Positions 36,085-47,828 of a stretch of DNA of 64,000 bases are shown piece by piece. The notes beneath the pieces were generated by a model. The model did not search any database and had not been told where the DNA came from. It saw only the letters and a program-made list of their open reading frames with translations. Position numbers and translations under genes: made by a program. The stretch spans positions 62,001 to 126,000 of the forward strand of contig JALMLS010000593.1 of NCBI GenBank assembly GCA_038496445.1, read 5' to 3'. The first letter of the stretch is position 1; each line of letters starts with the position of its first letter. This DNA comes from Trichosphaerium sp. ATCC 40318 (lineage: Eukaryota; Discosea; Flabellinia; Trichosidae).

Positions 36085-37238
36085 TCACCAGTTTGTATCG
36101 TCACCACTTGATAAATCAAAACTATCAGAAAGTTCAAAACTGGTTATATCTTCAACCTATGAAAAGTCACGTGAGTCAGGTTTTAAGTAGACGAGAAAAC
36201 TTTAGATTTTTTTTCAATTTTTACCGATGATACTGAATCAATCAGGCTGTACAGAAACGGCTTTTCAATCTCATCCGAACTTGAATCCGCTGTTAACAGA
36301 AATCTTCCCGAGCTATATTTTAATTAGGTGAGTTTTTTAAAGGAGTTAGTGTCTTGTCTTGTCTTCTTGGTGTACCCTGACATTGAGCATAAACTTCGTG
36401 CTTCATAATCTTGTTCAGTTGCACTTGAGCTATCTGTTGCTGGTTCAAAAACCAAGTCTGCTACATTTATGGACTTGGCAAGCATAGAGAGGTTGTTGAA
36501 TTCTGAGAATGTAGGCGCTGTTCTTTCTCGGTGATGCTAGAGAGACATTACAACAACGCAGCTATATATATATTTTTTTAAGGTCTTACCTCACTAAGAC
36601 CTGCACTTCGTGGCCGACGCATTATTTCTGGTGCTTCTAGGGAACGCATAGTACCCTTACGGCTCTGGCTGCTTTCACTACTATCACTATTTTGCCTTTT
36701 ATTTCCATTGCTTTTCGATTCATTATTCCTATTTTTGATTTTTTTTTTCCTTGAGCGCTGGCCCTTAGTAGCGTTACGTCTAATGCGCGGAATGTGTTTT
36801 GCACTATGACTCCTTCTAAGTTCCTTCCTATTATAAAATAAACACAAGAACTAAGCGTGTATCACGCGCAACAATAAACAAAAAACTTGTCAACTTTAGT
36901 TCAAAAAAAAAGATTTAATTAATCCCAAGAAATGACTACCTCCGCGTTGCCGTTTCGGTCACGTGACAAAAGTTTGAATACAAAAAAGAAAAAAATCACA
37001 CATGTGAATAAGCATAAGAGATATAGCCACTTTGGCGTACCCAGGCGATTTTGTGCCTCGTTTGTTGTTTGCTGTTGCTACGTTTAACTTTTTCTGCCGT
37101 TTGTTTGTTTTTTTGCTTTTCGTGCGCATGTCGCCTTCCACTATAGTTATATGGTTTAGTACAAAGTAATTAATTATGTAAGTCGCTAGTACAGGCAACT
37201 TTTCGCCTTCGCGGTCTCTTCACATCTACCTCTGCCAT
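36085..37238 (-). CDS. Unknown basic, Ser/Arg/Lys-rich, probably nuclear protein
   Basis: I do not recognise this gene. The ATG at 37238-37236 gives MAEVDVKRPRRRKVA, then KSKKTNKRQKKLNVATANNK. After an unclear joint near 36960 comes KELRRSHSAKHIPRIRRNATK, a Lys/Asn/Ser-rich stretch, and TMRSLEAPEIMRRPRSAGLSE. Later exons turn acidic: TFSEFNNLSMLAKSINVADL, DSSSDEIEKPFLYSLIDSV, and the C-terminus TSFELSDSFDLSSGDDTNW with TGA at 36087-36085. Many short basic patches suggest nuclear localisation and disorder, which is inference from composition. It is divergent from the 37654 gene with about 415 bases between starts. Confidence 0.55.
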
Positions 37239-37653
37239 ATCCTAACGCACATGCAAAAAAACTGATGGTAAACAAAAGAATTCTGCCTTCAAAAACTTGA
37301 AAGAAACGTAACGACTGCTTGCGTCAGCCAAGCCCGCTGATTCTAATCATAGAATACGAGTTAACAATATCACTAGGTGACGCTAAGCATGTAATTGGAG
37401 CTACGGGCGCCGGTACAAGCCCGTGTTTGTGTGTTCTTTGAACATCATGAAAGTAGCAGTGCTTGTGTTGTTTAGTTTAGGAAAGTGTTGGTAGGTGATC
37501 TGCGGGCGTATTCGTGTACAATTTGTTCAACAAAACGTCGGCGAATTATTGTGTGTCCGGAAAATCCACGAAGTACGAAGATCTAAATTTCATAAATTGA
37601 TACATATTTCCTAATACAAACAATCGCAACACATAACCCCTCATATATACAAG

Positions 37654-38169
37654 ATGCCACGTAAATCCTATGATATCCTTATACAAGACTACGGTATGGA
37701 AGAGTCTCAAATGACACCATCAAACAAGATGAGACCAGAAATTCGGATAGCAGGTACGACAATATAAATTTTTTCTAAACGTATACTTGATTCTGACAGT
37801 TTTTTGTTTTGAAGGTAAATGCTACAAGCCACAGTACCTCAACAACTCTAAAGTCATATGGCAATTTAAAGGTATACCTTGGGAAAAGAATGGAACTGGT
37901 ATACTTATTGTTGGTGTTAATGTAAGTGTAAATTTCGAAACTCAAGACAACATTCTACATTTCTCTGAAACATTTTTTTCGCTCTTTTTCAAATAGTGTC
38001 TTTACTGATTCTCATTCCTCAGGGTATGGAACATGCCGCTGCTGTATCAAAGAGACTACACGAATTTTCCTCTAAGAAACATCAACAGATTAAGTTGAGT
38101 CCAGGAAGAGGAAGGAAAAGCTTTGTAATACTAGACGTCACTTTCAAAAAAGCAAAAGCAACAAAATGA
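37654..38169 (+). CDS. Small conserved-looking protein of unknown function
   Basis: The ATG at 37654 gives MPRKSYDILIQDYGMEESQM. Three exons join in frame: PEIRIAG|KCYKPQYLNNSKVIWQFKG, then PWEKNGTGILIVGVN|GMEHAAAVSKRLHEFSS, then HQQIKLSPGRGRKSFVILDV and a Lys-rich end with TGA at 38167-38169. It is about 125 residues, alpha/beta-like and basic at the C-terminus. I do not recognise a family. A mitochondrial ribosome or nucleic-acid-binding role would fit the basic tail but is a guess. Confidence 0.6.
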
Positions 38170-38389
38170 AACGGCGAAAGAAAAAAAAAAAAAAAACAAT
38201 AACTGCAAGTTCTTCCAACCAATATTCGGGATACAAACGTGCAGCAAATACCCAAAAAAGATCTCCGAAACCCGGAATGTATGTAAAAAGATGTATAAAC
38301 TGAACTAAACTGTGTATAAAAGAAAATAATAACAACTGACTCTCTTGTGTAAAAATATTTCTAGTTTCCCAAACGAATTATTTAATTAA

Positions 38390-40436
38390 ATTTTCACACG
38401 CACTTGTGTTTTAAACAAACGTGTAACTTTTTGTCCATTTGGAAGTATGTTCTTTTCTCCTGTTATGTACTAAACTACTTCGCCATTGATCATACCCAAT
38501 GATTTGAGTTGGCTAGGACTTAAGGACGCCTACTTTGGGGCAATCTCTTCAGATGTCTTCCTGTCCACTAAGCGGAACTTGCCGGGGTTGTGATTCTCCT
38601 TCATCCAATAATCGAGTTCTTCCGCATAGCTCTATAGCCACGCTGTCTTGTATTCTACCGCGAGCGGTAGTGTTCCGCTGTATATTTTGGTTTTAATGGT
38701 CTTTAACAACTTTTGAAAAACTTAAATCATTTTTTCTCTTTTTTGCCTTGTGGGAATAGTTCCTCCTTTATAATGACACGTAAAGACCTAGGAGATTTGG
38801 AGTAAGTGTGTGAATATTTAAAGAAGTACCATAAGAACTTACCTTTGCTCTGAAGCTTTGGATTTAGTTTTAAACCTCTCAAAATCCCAATCAAAGTTTG
38901 GATACATAATTACAAGACCAGCAGGGAAAAAAAGCGTAGTTTTCATTCCTTGGCCAAAAAGGCTTATTTGTTTTGTAGAAACACGATACCACTCGCTAGC
39001 TTTATGTGTTTTAAATGATTTCTCAACCTCTAAAATAGAAAACCATCAGCACTCTAAATTTTTTTTCAAATGAAAATGTTTTTCATTTGGTTTGTTTTTT
39101 GCTTTTAAAGCAAACAAGCTCCACGTGTTGGTTTGGTTTTTTGTTGTTGAGTGTAAGAGACAATTCTTAAATATTATTCGTACTACGTAAGAAGGCTATA
39201 ACGTTGTTGTTATCTTCCCAATATCCCAAAGGACAGACGCTAATTTTTCAATTAACATCAGTTTTTTTTTTTTTGAAAAAAGACGTACTGGAAGCGCCAC
39301 ATGACAAAATTGTATTCAGGATATACAGTTTGAACTGTTTCTGAAATGGAGTCTCGATGCCTTGAAACAAAATCAGTGGGTTTTTCGGAAATAGGAATAC
39401 ATGTCACAATGTGTCAAAATGATGCAACCATGGTTTTCTCATTTTTTTTCGAGTTTTCTGACATACTTACTTGCTCATTAATGTTCTTCCTCCTACACCA
39501 CAAACATCTAGATGAGATACCATATACCAATCATCCATTGACTTTACATTTAATCGTTCTGCTACTGTATCAAGCATTGCTCTCCGATTTTTCACCTCAG
39601 AGAAATAATTTTGTGGATAACGGCTTAATAAATAGCAATTAATAACATGTTAACTGTAAACGCAAACAAAACCAAAATATACTCTCTACCATATAAGATA
39701 GTACGTACTTTAATTGGTGAGGGTCCCATTCATGTTGAGGATAAAGAGTCTCACACATACTCGAAACAGATCCGTTGTAATAACTAAAAGTTCACTCCTT
39801 ATAAGTTCGCTTCAAAGCGAAGCTACAACGTGAAGAGAACACGTACTTGAATAAGAGAGTATGAGCTTGCCCGAAAGTGCAGAAGGATTCAGTGCTCACA
39901 GCATAAAAGTCATCAAGCACGTGCAGCTTAAGATCCATTGCTACAGTATTTGCTACAAGTCTTTGGTGGTCGTAACTCTTCATGAGTTCATGTGGACAGT
40001 ATCTAAGTTAGACACAAAAATGGTAAGCTACAGGTGCTTGTTTTTATATTGCCGTACGCGAATTTCCATAGCTCCCACTTGAACTTTGGGTACATGCTGA
40101 CCAAAGCGTCTATTAACGAGTTTTTAAATCTGTCAAATGTCAGTTTTATCTTTTTGGCCAAAAGTACCTTAGAAGGGCAGACTCAGCGCCTAGTGATTTC
40201 ATGACTGGTATATGTACATCGTACCAGTCATCTAGGGTGGCCAAAAATAATTTTGGGGCAACACAGGTGTCAAACATATAACTATACTTGTAGTTATATC
40301 TATACGATATTCCTGAACGTTTTGAGCATTTTAAGAGTATTTTTGAGTTACCTCGGCTTCGAGAGGTATTAGGAGCTTCACAGAGCGATGCCGTAGCGCG
40401 TGTTGTAGTAGTTAAAGTTCGAATCAGCGTATACAT
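38390..40436 (-). CDS. Tandem W-motif repeat protein with degraded or recoded 3' end; possible PD-(D/E)XK-like C-terminus
   Basis: The ATG at 40436-40434 gives MYTLIRTLTTTTRATASLCE, a likely mitochondrial presequence. Four related repeats of about 55-70 residues follow. Each has a DDWY/EWYRVS-type element and ends in a YP..[KHF].W..W-type element: DDWYDVHIP...MYPKFKWELWKF (40260-40040), DDFYAVSTES...LYPQHEWDPHQL (39950-39710), DDWYMVSHLD...VYPEYNFVMWRF (39640-39290) and SEWYRVSTKQ...MYPNFDWDFERF (39020-38840). Such repeats occur in protist, algal and fungal proteins next to a nuclease-like domain. The 3' part (KEELFPQGKKEKK, IYSGTLPLAVEYKTAW, AEELDYWMKENHNPGKFRL, LSPSQLKSLGMINGEV, LPNGQKVTRLFKTQV, TAA near 38390) is one reading frame broken by three TAG codons, plus a frame change near 38725. 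It may be a pseudogene or a badly resolved 3' end. Confidence 0.5.
38656..38671. repeat. Short perfect inverted repeat, 7-bp arms and 2-nt loop
   Basis: CTACCGC-GA-GCGGTAG forms a hairpin with seven paired bases. It lies inside the GC-richer 3' part of the W-repeat gene, close to the first in-frame TAG, and overlaps what reads as coding sequence (LPLAVEY). Confidence 0.5.
39401..39422 (+). repeat. 22-nt dispersed repeat, copy 1
   Basis: The sequence ATGTCACAATGTGTCAAAATGA begins at 39401 and an identical copy lies at 42570-42591. The 22-mer would not be expected twice by chance. It contains a small inverted element (TGTCA...TGACA-like) and lies in an intron of the W-repeat gene. Shorter relatives occur elsewhere (for example near 5575 and 450). 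Confidence 0.6.
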
Positions 40437-40608
40437 TTGGTTAAAAGGATTTTGAGTGTAAATCTAACTGAAGGCGCATTAATGACACTACAACTTTAAT
40501 TTATCCCGTTTATAATGGTTGTGGTCCTTGCAAAGTCTTTTTCGCATTATTTTTGTTTATAGACGTTGTAATTAGGTAAAAGGGGCTAGGTTTGCTGTAC
40601 TTGCAGCA

Positions 40609-41384
40609 ATGCCGCGTAACACTCCTAAGAAGACGAAGAAAACACCCAAAAAAACAGCAAAGAAAACAGCAACAAAGCGAAAGTCTCCAGAAAAATCACC
40701 TGCAAGGTACAAGGCAACTCGGTAGTTCGTTTATTGCGAAAATAGTCGCGAATTTGCTTTAAAGCGTTTTAAAACCAACCAACGCCTTACTGAATACTCA
40801 AAACAGGAAAAGAAGAACTTCAGTTATTCCCCGTAGACGACAAAGCACAGTACCGCTCACACCGCACAAGAAACGCAGGTACCGACCTGGTACAGTAGCT
40901 TTAAGAGAAATTCGACACTACCAGAAAAGCACATCGTGCTTAGTGCCTCGTTTGTCGTTTTGTAGATTGGTATGTTCTTTAATCGTTAATAACTGACTTT
41001 TTTAAATTATGCCTCTATTTCAAACGTTTTTTGCGCGTTTTTTTTCACTTTTTTTTCAGTTTTTTTTTCGCTTTTTTCTTTGACTCACCTCTTTACTGTA
41101 GGTAAGAGATATTACTTTAGAACTTGCTGGTGAATATAGATGGCGTGCTGAAGCATTATCAGCATTACAAGAGGCTGCAGAGTCATACCTTGTTGGATTA
41201 TTTGAGGACACGTAAGTTTTTTGACAGATTTTCGTTTTTTGACATATATTGCATTGAATGACATGCCATTGACGATGTATGTTATAGGAACTTATGCTGT
41301 ATTCATGGTAAACGTGTAACAATAATGAAGAGGGATATTCAACTTGCTAGGAGAATACGTGGTCCTTGGAAGGACGTACATTGA
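40609..41384 (+). CDS. CENPA: Centromeric histone H3 variant (CENP-A/cenH3)
   Basis: CENP-A replaces H3 in centromeric nucleosomes. The ATG at 40609 gives [19 protein letters not shown], a Lys/Thr tail unlike the canonical ARTKQTARKS of H3. The histone fold follows: [19 protein letters not shown] (alphaN), [20 protein letters not shown] (alpha1-loop1), [43 protein letters not shown] (alpha2-alpha3), and a short end PWKDVH with TGA. The Trp in loop 1 (EYRWRAEAL) is the usual cenH3 marker, where H3 has Phe. The divergent tail and altered C-terminus support the same call. Five exons; the introns are GT-AG. It is divergent from the W-repeat gene with about 170 bases between starts. Confidence 0.93.
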
Positions 41385-41696
41385 TGTGCTCTTTTGTTTA
41401 TTTTGGATGACGTCGTCTTCCCGTCGAAATCTCGCTGTACATTATTTCATAAAAAAACGAATAAAAATTTAGATTCACAAGGCATTGTTGTTGTTAGTCG
41501 TTTGTAAAGAACCAGAAAAACTTGGTCATCGCAAAGCCCTAGTACGAGATATTCTGTGTTTATGTTGAAAGAATCAAAGCAACAGTTGTGTTAGTCTCAG
41601 TTAAGGTAGGTGACATTTTTTCAAGATAAGTCAAACGGTTTTGTATTCACATTTATTTGTTTGAAGGTTTACAATGTCACTCAAGTTTTTTTCTAT

Positions 41697-44052
41697 TCAA
41701 ACTTCGAATTGGGCTATTTCTAGAACGCCTCCAACAAGGTAGAATGTACCAGTTACAAAAACATGTACTTTAGATGTCTTTGATAGTTCCTCAAGCATAT
41801 CCATTGCTGCGTTTATAGTAGACATTATATGCAATTTTGAAGTTGATTCATTTGGCCATTCTTTCTTCATCTTCTGTTGCCATTGTGTATTATCATCTGG
41901 CTTACTTACAGATACATTTGAGTCATCTTTTCTACTATTCTGATCTATCTTTGGTGATGTAAATAATACACTATCAAATGATATACCATTTTTCTTTGAA
42001 TGAGTATAAATCTTTGAAAGTAAAGTTTTTGGGTCTCTACTTTTAGCACAATTAAATAAAAGAATTGTTTGATTGTTTTTGGGTGTTTGGCTTGTTGTTG
42101 TTGTTATGTTGTCTCTGTATGTTGAACAAAACCATTCTGTACAAGCTACTATACTTATAGGTGTATGTGCTCCATCCATATAAAATGTAATACCATTATG
42201 TTCAAAGATATGAGACCGGCCTTTAAAAAAAAAGTTAAAAAAGTTCACGTTGGTTTTTTTTTTAATGAAAGGTGGTAAAAATAAAGTTTGTTCAAATTCT
42301 ATGTTCTTCCCACCCATAAAAACGACTTTCTTTTTATTTCGTTTATGTATAAAAACAGTAGTTGCAAGTGCAGGGAAAAAAAACCGCAAAGAATTTGACG
42401 AAAGATTTGAACTATTCCAGTTCTAAAATGTTCAAATTCTTCTCGCTTATTTTCCCTATTGAAAATACTGTTTTATACTTGAGCGAAACAAAATGTAGGA
42501 TGTTTCTGTGGAAGGAGAAAACAAGCTTGAACGAATCTAAAATTCAAAAAAAAAAAAAAAAGGGTTAAAATGTCACAATGTGTCAAAATGACAATTTGAC
42601 GGTTTTTTTGGTTTTTTGTATGAATAAAATCCTCTATGGTTTTCATTTATGAAAACTAAACTAACCTGCTAAGAAACAATCTGTTAGACCTGCTTGTAGT
42701 TTATCTGTCAAGTGAAAAAGTGGATAATATGGAAGACCTGAAGCTTGATCAACATTGGGGTGTTCTGTGCTGTTTATACGGCTGCTGGAGTTGTTTTTTC
42801 TTTGAAGGAAGATATCTACCAATGCAAGTGCTATTGACGCATTTATATGTTGGTGAATACCCTTAATACCCAATTGAATAGATTTAATATTTGAACAAGA
42901 AAGATAATGTTCAAGAGGTCTAGCCATGTATAGTTGTGATGATTCTAGTTCTATAGCACGTTCTTTTAGTATTGTAATACCTTCATCTTCTTGAGGGATT
43001 GTTACAGCTGGTACACCTACTTCAAGTAAGACGAGAATGAAATTCTTTGCTTCCAACGAGCGTAAAAAAAAAAAGTGTGAAAAAAGTGAGCGTTTTTTCG
43101 AACCTTTCTTGAAGATACCAGCTTTTTCGAATCCTATCTCTCTTAGGGTATTACCAAGAAGCTTCATGTGATCATAATCAAGTTTTGTAACACTATTAAA
43201 GGTTAGAAATAACCAAAAAAAGTCAAGAGTAGCATGGGTACGAAGGTTTTGTGTTTGGAAAATGATTTTCAAAAAAAAAGTAAGATTTGATGTTGGAACA
43301 CGTGCGCAGTTGCTACTGGGTTTGAAAAACAGTTGGTTGAGTCAACCCTTCCTCCTATCCCGACTTCTAGAATTATACAATCGACATTTTCGCCTTCAAA
43401 GACCTTCAGTGCAAGAAGTGTCAAGAAACGGAACCAGATCGGCAGATCAGTCTCAGACGCCTGAAAAAAAAATAGTTAATGAGCAATGTAAGACATTATG
43501 TCAAAGTTAAAAGTTTATCGTGCCTTGCCGCTTTCTAGGGCATTCCAAACTATCCAAAAGTACTTGGTAAACTTGTCCTCGCATATAGAATTGCCGTTGA
43601 GCCTTATACGCTCTCTAAGCGTAACCAGATGCGGAGACGTAAATACTCCTACAAAACATGTCAAAATGGCCACCGTATACGCTTAAAATACGTTTTACCT
43701 GTTGTATAGCCGTGTTTTAGCAAGAGTGACTCTACAAATGTACAACATGATCCTTTTCCCTTTGTACCAGCTACGTGTATTACTTTTGGTGCTAGTTTAG
43801 GTAACTAAGCTGTATCAGGTACACTGTGTGATAAATGTAAGAAATTCTGTACATTTAGTCCGACACGCTCAAAAAAATACATTTTAGATGCGTTAATGTC
43901 TATAATACTATCATCATTTCGTTCTTTTGCCCATTTGTTACGAACAGCGCTATTTAGCAGTAACTCATTATTCAAGGTCTCCAATGCTTTCTACATACGT
44001 ATTAGGTACTCTCATTGCGTAGTAGGTGTACCTTGTACGTGTATTCGCTCAT
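41697..44052 (-). CDS. FPGS: Folylpolyglutamate synthase
   Basis: FPGS adds gamma-linked glutamates to folates with ATP. The ATG at 44052-44050 gives [20 protein letters not shown]. Then come [28 protein letters not shown], whose P-loop GTKGKGS is the family signature, [43 protein letters not shown] with VPAVTIPQ, and the C-terminal domain ([16 protein letters not shown], where DGAHTP is diagnostic; [34 protein letters not shown]). TGA is at 41699-41697. An in-frame TAG near 43805 is the end of a 48-nt intron (donor GTACAGAATT). Mitochondrial and cytosolic forms exist in other species; no presequence is visible here. Confidence 0.94.
42570..42591 (+). repeat. 22-nt dispersed repeat, copy 2
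   Basis: This is an exact second copy of the 39401-39422 sequence. It lies in an intron of the folylpolyglutamate synthase gene, just after a run of A bases, and is followed by CAATTTGACGG. Confidence 0.6.
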
Positions 44053-44253
44053 TTCGCTTTTGATGTAATTTGACATCTTCGGGTTTTGACTGTCAAATCT
44101 GTGTTACATTTTGAACCCAAAAATCAGAAATGTTTTTCTTTATTTTGTGGACATTGGTCTTTGTTCAAAAATTATACAGTTGTATTTTAAGTAGTGGGAT
44201 TTTATCGTATCTTCGGTTGGAAACAAAGTAATGTTCTTCGAATACAGACCCAA

Positions 44254-47200
44254 CTAGGTAGTACCAGCACTTAATCCTGTCAGTTTTCTTGGAGGGTCGT
44301 TCATTGGTTGATCTGAACCAGTGCTCAAGCCAGTTAATTTACGGGGTGATTGAGGGTTATTAGTAGCGACACCATCCTCTGCAGTCGCACTTGACTGAAA
44401 AGATTCTTTGAGCACGTGAACACGATACGCTTTTGGAATGAACAATGTCCAAACAATTGTTGTTAGGATAACAATTATTCCATAAACTAGGCTCGTATTA
44501 GACAGTAAACCGTTAATGGCGAACGATAATACCTGGTACACCAAGAGATATGTATACGCTGGTATCGAGTACAAGACTTAATACAATAACTAGAATACCA
44601 CAAAAGAGTGTATTGTAAATCTAAACAACATTTAAACGTTTTTAGAGATTTCCAAAAAAAAAGAAAAGTGGTCGCTTACGGACAACCCAATGGCTTGCGA
44701 TTCTTTGAACTCCTTTGTATTATGCCTTGTACCATAGCTCAAAAAGATACATGGTATAAGAAGGAGTGCCTGCGTATTTAGTCAAGTACTGAGTGCGTTT
44801 CTTTAAGGTACCTGAAAGCAAAGGAATATGATTACAAAATATGAGTGATCACCAAAGCATTGAACGTTCACCTCATCCTCAGCTAGTAATGGAGAAGATG
44901 AACTGATTATCACGACCTAATAAAACTTTAGTGATACAGGGATACCATTCTGCTTACCTGAGGATCAACGATTTGCCAAACCAATACGATAATCTGTAAC
45001 AAGTCAACATAAATATACCCGAAAAAAAAACCAAAAAAAAACTTACAAGTTCAATGGCCACAATAGGCAATACCCATTTCAAAACAAGCTCTAATAATAT
45101 CATTAAAATAAATCCAAATAGTATAGTAGGATACCTAAATTAGAGATTCTAACAATCTGCTCTTTTTTAATTGCACTTGAAGTGACACGATACAAACGCC
45201 AATTTTTGGCTAATAAATTACTAAAACCTCTGTTATCGAAATCAAGACAATTCATGTTACTCACCTGTAGACTAGTCCATAAGCTATAGCACCTAGCCAT
45301 ATCCTAATCATACAATTCGCGTTTGTTGGTCTACAAAGAAAATTGTGTTAGCAGTCTTTCAAACAAATCACGTGGTACTCACCTTCCCAGCCAAAAGAAA
45401 ATTGATACGTATCCTATTATTGCACCAATGAGGATGAAGTAGCAAAAAAGTGTAGCTGATCTAGATTAATATTCAGTGAGTCAATGAAATAAGAGAAGAA
45501 AGAAAAAAACCCTGGCACCTCTTGTATACTCTAGGAAAGGAGATTAGCGATTGATTTTTTTTTTCACAATGTATTTTGTACCTGTGCTTCCTGAAGATAA
45601 GCACGTCTACCAGAAGTGCCAATGCGATGAGCATTAGTATGATAACAATAATCATTGTTATAACACCAAAGGCACTATTGCTTGCAACAAATAACTCACG
45701 AATAACTTACAATTGTTTAGCAAAAAAAAAGATCAAGAAAAAAAAATCAAAAAAAGTACCATCAGATTCGCTAAGCGAAGCAACAACGTTGACAGATGAT
45801 ATCAACTTATCCATCACAAATAAAGCAGTCTCATTAATACAATTATTCATGTCTACACACAGATTAGAAAACAAAAGTGTTTAAACGGTTGTAGTACCAA
45901 AACTATCAGATGGAAATTCAGAGATAACATTGTCACCGCAAAAAATTTCATCCTGGGATTCTAATTTTTTAGACATGTTTAGTATACTCTCCCAATGACT
46001 TTCATTCACTCTTCTACAATATTAATTTGTAAGTTACCAATCAACAAGTGAGCTGACATTAATTAATACCTGCTAACATGAGCAAGAAATACTGCGTCAT
46101 TTTCTATGCCATAGTATACGCTTTCATTTGGTATCCAGGTCCCTATAACAATTATGGGTCTCTACTAGATCTAAAAGGTTTTAAAACATACCGTTAATGA
46201 TGTTTCTGGTGAAGTAGCTGTAAGCAGGGAACCTTGAAACAGTAACAAGTTAGCCCAACTGCTGAACTGGAAAAAAAATTCAATCACGTGCCAATCGAAC
46301 ATTGCTGATGTCAAGACGCTCTCACCCACGCTATAACGTACATCGCTTGCGTAACCAATACTACTAATACCCAAGTCACGTGCTAATTTATCAACTGTAT
46401 TATCATTTGTATGAGAAGACACACAATCAGCTGCTCTATCTTTAAGAATACGGAGAGAATACTTTTCAATAAGTGGTGCATTGAAATCATTAGTCCATAC
46501 TAGATCAACCACAATCTATCAGTATTAGGAGAAAAGACATCTGTGTACTACTTACATCTGGGTTGACAGATTTTGCACCCAAATAGAATGCATTTACACT
46601 ACGTACTATCGCTGGAACTTGACTGGAGTAAAACTTTCGGAGTTCGAAAACAAAAAAAAAAAAAAAAAGTAGGCATACGAGGTACTGATGCAATATATCC
46701 AATGGTTCCCGTTTTCGATGTCAACGCACAAAGCATGCCCGCTAGATAGCGCTATAAAAATAAAAGTCAAAAAAAAAATGACACAAAACGTGCTAGAAGG
46801 CTATCTATCGTACTGTTTGGTATATTCTACCATAAACAGAAGCAACATTAGGAGCTGTTTTTAGAGAACCTACTATTACAAATCTTGTTGTAGGATGTTC
46901 AGGAGCTAACTTGAGATGTTCAGCATAAGGTAAAACAACAAATTGTTAGCGTACTTCAATAATCTGGTCTTGGAACTGGCTCCCACAAATGAAAATCTAG
47001 GTACACGTAAAAAAAACCTTATTTGGTCGTCACGTGACGTACCAGTTCAACACCATCCTTTATGAACTCCTCAACTTTACGCTAGTGAGCGACAAACATG
47101 CGAAAATGATAAAAAAAAAAAAAAAAAAATTGTACCAACACCAACTACGCTATCTGGGGCAACCTGTGAACGCCGTTACGATATCACGTGATAAAAATAA

Positions 47201-47491
47201 AGAAACTTACGCTTGCTGCATAAAAAGTACGAATAGGGTTATCTGTAAGTGCCTGTCTTTCCTCTAGAGCAACACGAGCTGTCTCATGGGCAAAGTTCCA
47301 TCCTGGAAAAAGTGAAAAACTATTTCGGTTGTTTAGTATGTACCAAAGTCGTCAATAGCTCCAGGATATACAAAACCGAGTTTCACGGCTATAGAATCAT
47401 CAACCTAAGAACCGTTTTAACTCCTGACAGTACTCATGAGTATTACCCATATCACCAACACCAGTAAAACAATAATACCCACTCTCGTCAT
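44254..47491 (-). CDS. Class C (GABA-B-like) GPCR with BMP-type extracellular domain, Grl-like
   Basis: The ATG at 47491-47489 gives MTRVGIIVLLVLVIW|VDDSIA, a signal peptide across an intron. The ectodomain is a bacterial-type BMP/PnrA substrate-binding fold: VKLGFVYPGAIDDFG|WNFAHETARVALEER, PDNVATSKT-like turns, APEHPTTRFVIVGSLKTAPN, and VNAFYLGAKSVNPDV with VDLVWTNDFNAPLIEKYSLR and ADCVSSHTND (46900-46330). A hydrophobic region with several helices (45900-44500) forms the membrane domain, and the last helix is NTSLVYGIIVILTTIVWTLFI. The cytoplasmic tail repeats PRKLTGLS twice and ends in AGTT. Dictyostelium Grl receptors and some early fungal receptors share this BMP plus 7TM order. The ligand is unknown. 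The exact helix count was not established. Confidence 0.82.
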
Positions 47492-47828
47492 AAGTGACAT
47501 GAGGAGGGAACAAAGAGTGCTTCTCGTAATAGTAACCACCCAAAAAAAACGTGCGAAATTTTCTCACACATGTGTCAACATAGGTAAAATGACAACAACC
47601 TCATCATGAAACTCATATGACTTACACATGAATCGCGAAAAGCCACCAACCGAAAAAAAGAAAAAAAAAATCCAAAAAAAAATTTCAAAAGTTAATGATG
47701 TTTGATCAACATGTATGTCACTCTTTTTTCAAAAAATGTGTTTAAATAGTATACAAGGGGGTTACGTAAGTCTTGATAGCTCTTCGGGAAGCTTTCTTCT
47801 TGTTCTTCTTCTTCTTATTATTCCGTTT
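47492..47828. other. Intergenic region
   Basis: About 340 bases lie between two minus-strand genes and should hold the GPCR promoter. A-rich runs and T-rich tracts are present. I see no coding signal. Confidence 0.5.

Noticed and set aside
43798-43845. Apparent in-frame TAG in folylpolyglutamate synthase, as for a recoded stop or an 18-nt intron
   Set aside because: A normal 48-nt GT-AG intron starting GTACAGAATT removes it and gives [23 protein letters not shown].
44000-44052. A 19-nt intron near the FPGS start
   Set aside because: An upstream ATG with a 41-nt intron gives a better N-terminus ([15 protein letters not shown]), so tiny introns are not needed.
46258-46288. A further GCACGTGATT donor in the BMP-GPCR gene
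   Set aside because: The sequence also reads through in frame and the acceptor is ambiguous, so it was not counted with the supported GC introns.
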